From Streptomyces venezuelae (GTDB taxonomy: Bacteria; Actinomycetota; Actinomycetes; Streptomycetales; Streptomycetaceae): a stretch of 64,000 nucleotides of DNA. The stretch spans positions 3,410,001 to 3,474,000 of the forward strand of contig NZ_CP029191.1 in the NCBI RefSeq assembly GCF_008642335.1. The letters run 5' to 3'. Positions 1-7,884 of the stretch are shown here, one piece after another. The notes beneath the pieces were generated by a model that was not told where the DNA came from, ran no database searches, and was given only the letters and a program-made list of their open reading frames with translations. The position numbers were made by a program, and so were the translations under genes. Positions within the stretch are counted from its first letter, which is position 1; every line of letters starts with the position of its first letter.

Positions 1-59
1 ATAAGATGGTGGCGGCCATAATCGAGCGTCGCACGACAGAACCGGGCAGCGACAGATGA
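1..59 (+). CDS. C-terminal end of an upstream gene (partial)
   Basis: An open frame enters from the left edge and ends at TGA 57-59, reading ...ERRTTEPGSDR. Its stop overlaps the ATG of the next gene (ATGA at 56-59), the arrangement also seen between the two following genes. This suggests that the DUF488 pair is the tail of a longer operon whose first part lies outside the window. The fragment is too short to identify. Confidence 0.4.
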   Translation, partial: KMVAAIIERRTTEPGSDR

Positions 60-676
60 GCTCCGACATGCTGATGACCATCGGGCACTCCAACCACGAT
101 CTCGACACGTTGGTCGGTTTGCTGCGGCAGAACGGCGTCACCGCCGTCGCGGACGTCCGGTCCGTCCCCGCCAGCCAGTTCGCTCCGCATTTCAACCGGA
201 AGTCCCTTGAGCCCGCGCTGCAGGCGACAGGCATCAAGTACGTCTTCCTCGGCGAGGAGCTCGGCGCGCGCACGGACGACATGAGCTGTTATGTGGACGG
301 GCGGGTGCAGTACGGGCGACTCGCTCAGACCCGCAAGTTCCGGGAAGGCATCGAGCGCCTGGCCAAGGGCGCGGTGACCGAGCGGATCGCCATCATGTGC
401 ACCGAGGGCGAACCCTTGAACTGCCACCGCACCGTGCTCGTTTCGCGGGTGCTCGCGGAGGGCGGTGCGGTCGTTCAGCACATTCACGGTGACGGGCGGG
501 TGGAGAGTCACGACTCGGCGATGGAACGGCTCATGGCCAAGTTCGGGCTCGCGGAGCCGGAGTTGTTCCGCACGCCGGACGAGCGTCTCGACGAGGCGCT
601 GAGCCGTCAGGAAGAGCGCATCGCGTACGTCAGACAGGACTCACCTGACGACACCGACCGGACGGCGGACGTATGA
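56..676 (+). CDS. DUF488 domain protein 1
   Basis: A 206-residue protein of the DUF488 family. Seen: the N-terminal strand MLMTIGHSN, the DVRSVPAS segment and the family signature CTEGEPLNCHR near residue 122. This Cys/His/Arg-containing motif is the most conserved part of the family, but no biochemical function is established. It overlaps a shorter paralogue by four bases (ATGA), so the two are probably made together and may form a complex. ATG 56 was chosen because it gives the stop-start overlap with the gene to the left; ATGs at 68 and 74 are possible. The C-terminal tail is acidic and specific to this copy. The family call is firm; the role is unknown. Confidence 0.88.
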   Translation: MSSDMLMTIGHSNHDLDTLVGLLRQNGVTAVADVRSVPASQFAPHFNRKSLEPALQATGIKYVFLGEELGARTDDMSCYVDGRVQYGRLAQTRKFREGIERLAKGAVTERIAIMCTEGEPLNCHRTVLVSRVLAEGGAVVQHIHGDGRVESHDSAMERLMAKFGLAEPELFRTPDERLDEALSRQEERIAYVRQDSPDDTDRTADV

Positions 677-1110
677 AGATCTACACGATCGGCTTCACGA
701 AAAAGCCCGCGGAGAAGTTCTTCGGCCTGCTGAAGACGTCCGGCGCCTCGACCCTCGTCGACGTCCGGCTCAACAACGTCTCGCAGCTGTCGGGCTTCGC
801 CAAGCGCGACGACCTCAAGTACTTCCTCGGCGAGCTCTGCGGAATGGCGTACGTTCATCGGCCCGACCTGGCGCCGACGCAGCCCATCCTGGACGATCTC
901 AAGAAGCACGGTTCCGGCTGGGCGGCCTACGAGGAGAAGTTCCTGGGCCTTATGGCACAGCGGAGCGTGTCGGAGACCGTCCCTCAGGAATTGATCACCA
1001 ATGCGGTTCTGCTCTGCAGCGAGCATGAACCGCACGAGTGTCATCGTCGACTGGTCGCGGAGTATCTGGCGGAGCGGTGGGGCGGCGCGACGATTGAGCA
1101 CCTGGTCTGA
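673..1110 (+). CDS. DUF488 domain protein 2
   Basis: A second, compact DUF488 protein (145 residues) coupled to the preceding gene through ATGA. It has the N-terminal MKIYTIGFT strand, LVDVRLNN, and the signature CSEHEPHECHRR near residue 114, which parallels the CTEGEPLNCHR motif of its neighbour. The two copies are quite divergent outside these motifs, so this is an old pair and not a recent duplication. Function is unknown. The pairing suggests a heteromeric protein or two steps on related substrates. Confidence 0.87.
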   Translation: MKIYTIGFTKKPAEKFFGLLKTSGASTLVDVRLNNVSQLSGFAKRDDLKYFLGELCGMAYVHRPDLAPTQPILDDLKKHGSGWAAYEEKFLGLMAQRSVSETVPQELITNAVLLCSEHEPHECHRRLVAEYLAERWGGATIEHLV

Positions 1111-1133
1111 CGCCGGCGCCCGGCGTACGCAGG

Positions 1134-1751
1134 CTAGTTGACGTTGTGCGTGGGGTAGACCTGCACGTCGGCGGCGATGCCCTTGATCGCGCCGGCGCCC
1201 GCGGGCCACTTCAGGGTCACGGTGTGGGTCTCGTTGGGGGGCGTCACCAGGATGTGGGTGGGGTCGGACATGCTTTCGCCGCTGTGGTCGATGTCGTAGG
1301 CCAGGTTGGCGACGGCGGCCTGACCGGGCTTCAAGGTCGTGACCCGCGGCTGGGCCTGACCGCGCTGGGTGGAGCTGGAGGTGCCGTCGGCGTCCTTGAT
1401 GTCGACGCCCGGGAAGCCCGTCGCCGAGCAGGTCTTCGAGCCACGGTTGACCATGGTGATGTCGATGCGGCCGGTGTTCTCGTCCGGCGCGGCGTCCCGC
1501 GCGTCGATCGCCAGGTCCGCGGTCCTGCAGAACGTGATCCTGGCGCCGGCCTTCTGCGCGTTGCCCGCCGCCTCGGCCTTGATGTCCTCGCCGGAACCGC
1601 CCTTCGAGGCGGCGGAAGAGGAGGACGAGTTCGAGGCCGCGGAGCCCTTGGAGGACGTGCCCGAGCCGGAGTCCTGGCCCCCGCAGGCGGTGAGCGAGAG
1701 GGCTGCGGCGACGGTGACGGCGGCGAGAGCGGTGAGGCGGGTCTTCTTCAT
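1134..1751 (-). CDS. DUF4232 lipoprotein
   Basis: A 205-residue exported lipoprotein. The N-terminus MKKTRLTALAAV followed by LSLTACGG is a lipoprotein signal peptide with the acylated cysteine at residue 23. A Ser/Gly-rich linker (about residues 25-55) leads to a DUF4232 domain with the usual paired cysteines (ITFCRT and SKTCSATGFPG). The start is ATG 1751, preceded by GGGGGA; the longer upstream frame is discarded because it would bury the signal peptide. DUF4232 proteins are common on Streptomyces surfaces and have no established function. It converges with the DUF488 pair and appears monocistronic. Confidence 0.88.
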   Translation of the reverse strand: MKKTRLTALAAVTVAAALSLTACGGQDSGSGTSSKGSAASNSSSSSAASKGGSGEDIKAEAAGNAQKAGARITFCRTADLAIDARDAAPDENTGRIDITMVNRGSKTCSATGFPGVDIKDADGTSSSTQRGQAQPRVTTLKPGQAAVANLAYDIDHSGESMSDPTHILVTPPNETHTVTLKWPAGAGAIKGIAADVQVYPTHNVN

Positions 1752-1965
1752 GGTGTCCCCCGGGGGAGTAGCGGCTGTCCGTGCGGTCTGAACTATTTGT
1801 AGCTCGCACGGAGTTACAGCCGGTCTCCCACGACGTCTTCGTTCCGTCACGGCCGCTGCCCGCATGGCCCTCGCGCTGCCCTTAACGGCCCTCTCGGGGT
1901 CACCTCCGGCCGCTCAAGGGGGCCGTAGGGCGTAGCCGGAGCCGGAGCAGGCCGGAGCGCGAGAG

Positions 1966-2451
1966 TCACGCCTCGTCTCTAGCGGTGTCGTTCAGGGGTG
2001 TGGACGTGATGATGCCCGACTTCAGTTGGGCCCTTAAGTCCTCTATCTCCCTCTGCATCGACCTGAGCTGACCGTACGTCTCGAAGAGGTAGCGCGCTTT
2101 CGTGCGGAGGGTGAGGGGGTCGATCGGTTTCAGGGCCACGTCCGCCACGCCCAGGCGGAACGCCGCCGCCGAGATCTCCCTGCTGACGTCGAAGCCCGTC
2201 AGGAGGACGATCGGTATGGCGCGGGTCTGTTCCAGGCGGCGGACGTAGCGGACCACGTCCAGGCCGCTCACGCCCGGCATGCGGACGTCCAGGAGGATCA
2301 GGCCCACGTTCCCGCGGAGGATCACGCGCAGGGCGTCGTCGCCGTTGGAGGCGCTCACCAAGGGGTAGCCGAGCGGGGCCAGCGCACTCTCCAGCGCGAA
2401 CAGGGTGTCCTTGTGGTCGTCTACGACCAGGATCACTGAGTTGTTCAGCAT
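1966..2451 (-). CDS. single-domain response regulator
   Basis: A 161-residue protein made of one receiver (CheY-like) domain and a short helical tail. The acidic pair D11-D12, the phosphoacceptor D55 in LLDVRMPG, T85 and K108 (in ALKPID) are all present, so it should accept a phosphoryl group. The tail (about 125-150, QREIEDLRAQL) is predicted coiled coil and may mediate dimerisation. There is no output domain and no histidine kinase beside it, so it probably works by protein contact with a partner encoded elsewhere. Leu139 is encoded by TTA, so full translation should depend on the bldA tRNA, placing the protein under developmental control. Confidence 0.88.
   Translation of the reverse strand: MLNNSVILVVDDHKDTLFALESALAPLGYPLVSASNGDDALRVILRGNVGLILLDVRMPGVSGLDVVRYVRRLEQTRAIPIVLLTGFDVSREISAAAFRLGVADVALKPIDPLTLRTKARYLFETYGQLRSMQREIEDLRAQLKSGIITSTPLNDTARDEA
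2035..2037 (-). promoter_or_regulatory. rare TTA codon in the response regulator
   Basis: Codon 139 of the receiver protein reads TTA, the only codon of this type seen in the gene. In Streptomyces TTA is decoded by the bldA leucyl tRNA, which is abundant only late in growth. The codon is therefore a probable post-transcriptional timing signal. Confidence 0.7.
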
Positions 2452-2603
2452 GGACGCAGGCCCCCTCTGTCAGTAACCACGCTAAACCGACACCTGGGCG
2501 TGTAATCCCCGTGTCACCACACGGGCCATAACTATGCTCATGACCGCAGTATCTTCAGCAACGGAGAAAAATGCGCCCCCCTTCCGGCACACAACTCCCT
2601 TGC

Positions 2604-3527
2604 TCAGGTACGGATACGGACCCCGTGGCGCGTCCGCATGCGGTGGAGCTCCCACAGGGCCACCGCCGTCACGGACACCGGACCGCCGAGAATCGCGCTC
2701 CACTGTGCCAGTGGCGGACCGTGCGGCAGCCCGCCGTCCAGTGCCACGCTGCAGAGCATCAGCTCCCAGACGAGTACGACGGTGAGTGCCGCCGGGAGCG
2801 CCGCGTGCACGTTCGCCGTGTTGAAGGCGTACCGCGCCGCGTACGCCGAGGCGAAGGCCAGGAACGGGAGCAGCCAGATCAGGCCGATCAGGAGGGCGAG
2901 CGCCACCAAGCCGTTCAGGAGCGTGCCGTAGTTCTGCTTGAGGAGCAGGGCGCTGCCCGCAAGGATCAGGGCGACGCCGATCAGGATTCCCACGTACCAG
3001 GCCACCGCCTTCAGCGGTGCGCCCAGGCGGGAGCGGAGGACGTGCCGCTGGTCGGCGGGTGCGTAACGGATGAACGCCAGCACCACCAGCGGACCCGTGA
3101 GAATCAGGAGGAGTGGCGCCAGGATCAGCTTCACCACGCCGTCGTTGGCCACGCCGCTCCAGCCGTCGTCCGCCCCGTACGTGTAGATCAGGTACAGGGT
3201 CGCCGTCGCGCCCGCGATCGCGCGCCACAGCTGGACCCGCGTCACCAGGCTGTCCTCCACCCGGCCCGCGCCCGGCCTGTTGAACAGCGCCTCCGCCCTG
3301 CGGCGGGCGGAACGGATCACCGGGATCAGCGGGGAGACGAAGAGGAAACCCCAGAGCGTCCGGCGGCGCCGGGGAGGCTGGGGCTGAGGGTAGGGGTATG
3401 GCGGTGGTGGGGGCTGGGGTGTGTACGGGGGCTGGGGATACGTGGGTGGTGCGTAGGGGGACGGCGTCCCGCCTCCCTGTGGCCGGCCGTTCGTCGGGTC
3501 CCAGCCCTGGTATCCCCCGTGTGCCAC
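2604..3527 (-). CDS. proline-rich integral membrane protein, unknown
   Basis: A 307-residue protein. Residues 1-52 form a Gly/Pro/Tyr/Gln-rich cytoplasmic tail (PQPPYTPQPPPPPYPYPQ) ending in RRRR. Then come about seven hydrophobic segments (for example LILAPLLLILTGPLVVLAFI, VGILIGVALILAGSALLL and LVALALLIGLIWLLPFLAFA). No enzyme motif was recognised. Pro/Tyr-rich tails of this type are common in actinobacterial membrane proteins and often bind partners. It is divergent from the P450 gene, and the 120 bases between them must hold both promoters. Function unknown. Confidence 0.8.
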   Translation of the reverse strand: MAHGGYQGWDPTNGRPQGGGTPSPYAPPTYPQPPYTPQPPPPPYPYPQPQPPRRRRTLWGFLFVSPLIPVIRSARRRAEALFNRPGAGRVEDSLVTRVQLWRAIAGATATLYLIYTYGADDGWSGVANDGVVKLILAPLLLILTGPLVVLAFIRYAPADQRHVLRSRLGAPLKAVAWYVGILIGVALILAGSALLLKQNYGTLLNGLVALALLIGLIWLLPFLAFASAYAARYAFNTANVHAALPAALTVVLVWELMLCSVALDGGLPHGPPLAQWSAILGGPVSVTAVALWELHRMRTRHGVRIRT

Positions 3528-3647
3528 TTGTCTTCCTCATCTTTCCGGTTCCGAGCTTCCCTGGACCGCCCTGATGCTTCTGAGCGCGCGCAGTTTACTG
3601 GCCTGAAAGATGTTCGCCGGAGTACGACGGACTACGGAGGTATCGCC

Positions 3648-4997
3648 GTGCGGAAACCCATGCCGATTCCAGGTCCCGCGTTACGTGACGACGGTGGCGT
3701 CGGGGCCATCTCGGACGCGGGTGGCCTGCATCTCTACCAGCTCTGGCTGCACGCCGAGTACGGCGGCGTCGTGCGGTTCCAGTTGCCGGGGGCCGGAGTC
3801 GCCGTGTCCGTCTCCGATCCGCTGGTGCTGGAGCAGACCGCTCGCGTCGACGAGCGGCCCGCTTCCCTCTTCGCGTTCCTCGAACCCTTCTGCCAAGCCG
3901 GGAACCTCCAGGTCATCGGGGCCGAGGAGCATGCGCCCTGGCGGCGCGTGCTGTTGGAGACACTCGCCGGACGGCCCTCCCACGAACGGCACTTCGGGGA
4001 GTTCGTCTCTCTGGTGGAGGGGCTCGCCGAGCGGTGGGGTGGTGCCGGTGCTGGTGCCGGTGCCGGTGCCGGTGCTGGTGCGGGCCAACCAGCCGTTCTT
4101 CTTCAGAAGGAACTGACCGCGCTCTCTCTGCGCATGATCTGCGCCTACGCCCTGGGTGGCGCCGGCAGTGACGCCGTCGACGCCGAGAAGGTCGTCGACG
4201 CCTTCGAAGTCGTGCTCAGCGAGGACGACGGTACGACGCGGGCCTCCCTCGCCCTCGACTACCTGCGTTCCACCGTCGACCGCGTCATCGCCGCACGGGA
4301 GGAGAGCGGCCAGGGCGCCGACCGGAGCGACCTCATCCGCGCCCTCCTCGCCGCCGGCACCTCCCCCGCCCGCATCCGCGACACCGTCATGGTGATCATG
4401 CTCGCCGCCCACCACACCACAGGCGTCGCCGTCTCCTGGACCCTGCACCTGCTGGGGCGCCACCCCGAGGTCGCCGAGCGTGTCGCCGCCGAACTCGACC
4501 GCGTCCTCGGCGACCGGTCGGCGCCCGACTACGGCGACCTGCGCGAGCTCACGTACCTGGACATGGTCCTGAAGGAATCCATGCGGCTCTATCCGCCCGG
4601 GCCCTACGGAGCCCGCGAGACCGCCGAGGACATGGTGCTCGACGGCGCCGACGGCACGTACGAGGTCCCCGCAGGCACCACCGTCTTCTATCCCTTCTGG
4701 GCCGTGCACATGAACCCCGACCACTGGCCCGAGCCCGAGAAGTTCCGGCCCGAGCGGTTCACCCCGGAGGCCGTGGCGGGGCGGTCGCGGTTCGCCTACG
4801 TTCCCTTCGGGCTCGGGCCGCGCAGCTGCGAGGGTGCCGGGCTCGCCATGGTCGAGGCCCAGTTGACGCTGGCCGTGCTGCTCAAGCGGTTCAGGTTCCG
4901 GCCCGTGGAGGGGCACGAGGTGACGCCCGTCGAACGGTTCGTGCTGTGGGCCGCCGACGACATCCCGATGGTCGTCACCCCGCGCGACGGCGCGTGA
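3648..4997 (+). CDS. cytochrome P450
   Basis: A 449-residue haem-thiolate monooxygenase. Seen: haem loop PFGLGPRSCEG with ligand Cys394; ExxR as E310-R313 (KESMRLYPPG); I-helix AAHHTT at 253-258; FRPERF near 367. The I-helix has His where most P450s have an acidic residue before the Thr, so oxygen activation may differ. GTG 3648 is preceded by GGAGG with a seven-base spacer; the open frame further upstream has no support. Residues 131-146 form a run of alternating Gly-Ala in the D/E-helix region, made by a hexanucleotide repeat. Codon 12 is TTA, implying bldA dependence. No ferredoxin gene is adjacent, and the substrate is unknown. Confidence 0.92.
   Translation: MRKPMPIPGPALRDDGGVGAISDAGGLHLYQLWLHAEYGGVVRFQLPGAGVAVSVSDPLVLEQTARVDERPASLFAFLEPFCQAGNLQVIGAEEHAPWRRVLLETLAGRPSHERHFGEFVSLVEGLAERWGGAGAGAGAGAGAGAGQPAVLLQKELTALSLRMICAYALGGAGSDAVDAEKVVDAFEVVLSEDDGTTRASLALDYLRSTVDRVIAAREESGQGADRSDLIRALLAAGTSPARIRDTVMVIMLAAHHTTGVAVSWTLHLLGRHPEVAERVAAELDRVLGDRSAPDYGDLRELTYLDMVLKESMRLYPPGPYGARETAEDMVLDGADGTYEVPAGTTVFYPFWAVHMNPDHWPEPEKFRPERFTPEAVAGRSRFAYVPFGLGPRSCEGAGLAMVEAQLTLAVLLKRFRFRPVEGHEVTPVERFVLWAADDIPMVVTPRDGA
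3681..3683 (+). promoter_or_regulatory. rare TTA codon in the P450
   Basis: Codon 12 of the P450 reads TTA. Early TTA codons are the most effective bldA-dependent checkpoints because they stop translation before much protein is made. Confidence 0.7.
4041..4085 (+). repeat. hexanucleotide repeat encoding (Gly-Ala)n
   Basis: Seven to eight copies of GGTGCC/GGTGCT/GGTGCG in tandem inside the P450 gene. The copies are nearly identical, which favours slippage. Gain or loss of units keeps the frame and only changes the length of a Gly-Ala linker. Confidence 0.8.
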
Positions 4998-5013
4998 GAA
5001 CGGCCCTCAGACC

Positions 5014-5460
5014 TCAGTGAAGGTCTTCGCCGTACACGCGGTCCACCGTCATCGTCATCAGCACCCTGCGGTCGGCCACCATCACCGCCCGGTACTCGTC
5101 CCAGTCCGGGTGCTCACCCGCCGCCAGGCGGTAGTAGCGCACCAGGGCCTCCACCTCGGGGCCCTCGGGGTCGGTGCCCGGGCCCGTCAGGGTCGCCGTG
5201 CCCTCGACGGTCGCCCACGAGCGGCCGTCGGGGCCGGTGACCTCCAGCGTGGCGCGCGGGTCCCTGCGCAGGTTCGCCGTCTTGGCGCGGCCCTCGGTCA
5301 TCGATACGTGGACGACGTCCGCCTCGGTGTCGTAGAAGGGCATGACGGGCGAGAGCTGGGGGCGGCCGTCCTTCTTGATCGTGGCGAGTACGCCGAGACG
5401 GGATGCCGCGAGCAGCGTGCGGGGGTCGTAGGCGGATCCGGGGGCGCGGGTTTCGGACAC
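5014..5460 (-). CDS. PPOX-class F420/FMN-dependent oxidoreductase
   Basis: A 148-residue split-barrel flavoprotein of the pyridoxamine-5-phosphate-oxidase-like superfamily. Seen: LGVLATIKKDGRPQLSPVMP near residue 25, the strand of this fold that contacts the cofactor, then GRAKTANLRRDPRATL and a C-terminal DRVYGEDLH strand. Small actinobacterial members with this pattern usually bind F420 or FMN and reduce xenobiotics or secondary metabolites. GTG 5460 is preceded by GGAGAGG; the longer frame upstream lacks a credible start. It is divergent from an MFS exporter, and an Fo synthase is encoded 32 kb away, so the organism makes F420. Confidence 0.85.
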   Translation of the reverse strand: MSETRAPGSAYDPRTLLAASRLGVLATIKKDGRPQLSPVMPFYDTEADVVHVSMTEGRAKTANLRRDPRATLEVTGPDGRSWATVEGTATLTGPGTDPEGPEVEALVRYYRLAAGEHPDWDEYRAVMVADRRVLMTMTVDRVYGEDLH

Positions 5461-5539
5461 GGGACCTCTCCGAGGGTGGGGTCGGGCCGCGGTTCCGCGG
5501 CCCCTCCTCATCAGCAAGCCGTACCCGGTCCCAGTAATT

Positions 5540-5551
5540 CCCCCGCGGGGG
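5540..5551. promoter_or_regulatory. CCCCCGCGGGGG palindrome in a divergent promoter region
   Basis: A perfect 12-base palindrome lies between the divergent oxidoreductase and MFS genes. It could be an operator or simply a GC-rich chance palindrome. Confidence 0.3.
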
Positions 5552-5558
5552 CGCCGCG

Positions 5559-5586
5559 TTGTGCGGACGCCACCGCCACCTATGCT
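5559..5586 (+). promoter_or_regulatory. candidate promoter of the MFS gene
   Basis: TTGTGC (5559-5564) and TATGCT (5581-5586) are separated by 16 bases and lie 45 bases before the ATG. They resemble -35 and -10 elements of the principal sigma factor. Confidence 0.35.
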
Positions 5587-5630
5587 GCGCGCCAAGCCGC
5601 ACACAGCACCGCCAGGAGACCCGGGGGACC

Positions 5631-6938
5631 ATGACCACGAACGACATCGGCACCGGCACCGGCACCGCAGCCGAAGGCAGCACCCACACCCCCTCCCCCC
5701 TCCGCCTCCCCGCCTTCCGCCGCTTCGTCCTCGCCCAGCTCGTCTCCGCGACCGGATCCGCGATGGCGCCCCTCGCCCTCGCCTACGCGGTGATCGGCGC
5801 GGGCGGCGGTGCCGGTGCGCTCGGGCTCGTGCTGGCCACCAGCACCGTGCCGACCGTCGCCTTCCTGCTCGTCGGCGGTGTCCTCGCCGACCGGCTGTCC
5901 CGGAGCCGGCTGCTGTTCCTCGGCAATCTGCTCGCCGCCGCCGGGCAGGGCGCCCTCGCTCTCGTGGTCGCCGCCGGGCACGCGAGCACCGGAACCATCG
6001 CGGCCTGCGGGTTCGTGTCCGGCGTGGCGATCGCCTTCACGACGCCCGCCGCGCAGGGCGTGGTCACCCGGCTCGTACCGGCGCACCAGCTCCAGCAGGC
6101 CAACGCCCTGCTCCGGCTGCCCACCAACGCCGTCAAGGTCGTCGGACCCGTGGCCGGAGGTCTCGTCGTCGCCGTGAGCGGGCCCGCCTGGGCGCTCGGC
6201 TTCGACGCGCTGACGTTCGGCGTCGCGGCCCTGCTGTTGCTGGGACTGCGGCTCGGTGCGCCCGTCGCCAAGGGCAGTGCTCTCGCCGATCTGCGGGAGG
6301 GCTGGTCCGGCTTCTGGTCGCGGACGTGGCTGTGGACGTACACGGCCGCCGGGACCGTGCTCGTCGCCGCCTGGCTCGCGGGCTACCAGCTGCTCGGGCC
6401 CGTCGTCACCGAGCAGGAGTACGACGGGGCCCGCACGTGGGGGTTGGTCCAGGGCGCTTTCTCGTCGGGGCTCCTCGCCGGGACCGTGGTGTGTCTGCGG
6501 TGGAAGCCGGAGCGGCTGCTCGTCGTCGCGGTCAGCGCGAGCTCCGGGCTCGCGCTGCCCCTCGCGGCGCTCGCGCTGGGGCTGCCGCTGCCCTGGCTGC
6601 TGCTGTCCGCCGTGCTGGCCGGCATCACGCTGGACGTCGCGGGCGTCACCTGGGTCACCGCATTTCAACAGAACGTGCCCGACGCGGAGTTGGGGCGGAT
6701 GAGCTCGTTCAACCAGGTCGGTGAGCGGCTCGCCGTTCCGCTCGGGTACCTCGTCGTCGCGCTCGTCTCGTCCGCGTTCGCGGACCGGTCCGTCCTCGCC
6801 GTCTGTACGGGGATCATCGTCGCCGCCACGCTCCTGAACCTGTGCGTCCGGGACGTCCGCAGAATCAGGCGGGCGCCGTCGCGCAACGGCGGAACGCGGC
6901 TCGAAACACGTAACCGCGAACGTACGCCGAACAGTTGA
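5631..6938 (+). CDS. MFS transporter, drug exporter type
   Basis: A 435-residue major facilitator protein with about 11-12 membrane segments. The cytoplasmic loop after TM2, [18 protein letters not shown] near residue 80, is the conserved motif A of the superfamily. The N-terminus is a Gly/Thr-rich tail. The start ATG 5631 follows a GGGGGA ribosome site. It resembles the MFS_3 / enterobactin-exporter-like group, so export of a small molecule is likely, but the substrate cannot be read. The spacing to snapalysin (157 bases) suggests a separate promoter for that gene. Confidence 0.88.
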   Translation: MTTNDIGTGTGTAAEGSTHTPSPLRLPAFRRFVLAQLVSATGSAMAPLALAYAVIGAGGGAGALGLVLATSTVPTVAFLLVGGVLADRLSRSRLLFLGNLLAAAGQGALALVVAAGHASTGTIAACGFVSGVAIAFTTPAAQGVVTRLVPAHQLQQANALLRLPTNAVKVVGPVAGGLVVAVSGPAWALGFDALTFGVAALLLLGLRLGAPVAKGSALADLREGWSGFWSRTWLWTYTAAGTVLVAAWLAGYQLLGPVVTEQEYDGARTWGLVQGAFSSGLLAGTVVCLRWKPERLLVVAVSASSGLALPLAALALGLPLPWLLLSAVLAGITLDVAGVTWVTAFQQNVPDAELGRMSSFNQVGERLAVPLGYLVVALVSSAFADRSVLAVCTGIIVAATLLNLCVRDVRRIRRAPSRNGGTRLETRNRERTPNS

Positions 6939-7095
6939 TGCTTTGACGTTATCGCCGAATGACATCGGTACGAACACGCCCCGTTCCCCGAATACTCGTC
7001 CCCGACCGGAAGCCGCACCCGCAGGCCTCCGGTCCCGGCGGCCCGGACATCCCGGGCGTACCGGCTACCGGCCTTTCCCCGGAAGGGACACCCCC

Positions 7096-7776
7096 ATGAA
7101 CAGATCCCGCATCAGCCTCCTCGCCGCCCTCGGCTCGGCCGCGCTCGTCGCCTCGCTGGCCGCCGCGCCGTCCGCGCTCGCGGCCCCGGCCGCCGAGACG
7201 GTCAAGCCCTCGTCGACGTACGCCACGTCGTCGTACGTGGGCTCCGCGGAGGAGCAGGCCGCCAACAAGAAGTTCTTCGACGCCGTCATGAAGTCGGCGC
7301 TGAAGAAGCAGGCGGCGAAGCCCGGCATCCAGGTCGTGACCGTCACCTACAACACCAGCCGGGCGCCCAGTTTCCGCAGCCAGATAGCCCAGAGCACGCA
7401 GATCTGGAACTCCTCGGTCAGCAACGTGAAGCTGCAGGAGACCAGCTCGACCGGTAACTTCCAGTACCGCGAGGGCAATGACTCGCGTGGCTCGTACGCC
7501 TCCACGGACGGGCACGGCCGCGGGTACATCTTCCTGGACTACCGGCAGAACCAGCAGTACAACTCGACGCGTGTGACGGCGCACGAGACGGGTCACGTGC
7601 TCGGTCTTCCCGACCACTACTCGGGTCCCTGCAGCGAGCTGATGTCCGGCGGCGGTCCCGGCACGTCCTGCACCAACGCGTACCCGAACGCGCAGGAGCG
7701 GTCCCGGGTCAACCAGCTCTGGGCGAACGGCCTCACCGCCTTCAAGGACAAGGGTGCGCTGACCAAGGTCCGCTGA
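7096..7776 (+). CDS. snpA: snapalysin-family secreted zinc protease
   Basis: A 226-residue secreted metalloprotease (peptidase family M7). A Sec signal peptide (residues 1-29, ending SALAAP) is followed by a short propeptide. The catalytic signature [19 protein letters not shown], near residue 165, gives HExxH plus the third ligand Asp in the HExxHxxGxxD form typical of snapalysin. ATG 7096 has GGAAGGGA just upstream. In well-studied species snpA is paired with a divergent LysR gene (snpR); no such gene is here, so regulation must be different. A strong hairpin follows the gene. Confidence 0.92.
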   Translation: MNRSRISLLAALGSAALVASLAAAPSALAAPAAETVKPSSTYATSSYVGSAEEQAANKKFFDAVMKSALKKQAAKPGIQVVTVTYNTSRAPSFRSQIAQSTQIWNSSVSNVKLQETSSTGNFQYREGNDSRGSYASTDGHGRGYIFLDYRQNQQYNSTRVTAHETGHVLGLPDHYSGPCSELMSGGGPGTSCTNAYPNAQERSRVNQLWANGLTAFKDKGALTKVR

Positions 7777-7788
7777 TCCTCGTCGGCC

Positions 7789-7812
7789 GCGCGCGGTCTC
7801 CCCACCGCGCGC
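7789..7812 (+). terminator. terminator after the snapalysin gene
   Basis: A perfect nine-base-pair stem, GCGCGCGGT / ACCGCGCGC, with a six-base loop, 13 bases after the stop codon. There is no U-tract, as is usual in this genus. Confidence 0.7.
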
Positions 7813-7884
7813 ACGAGCGGACTGTTACGTACCGCTAACGGCTCCCGGGCCAACCCGGCCGCGTGCGGCGCGCTCTCCTCCGGC

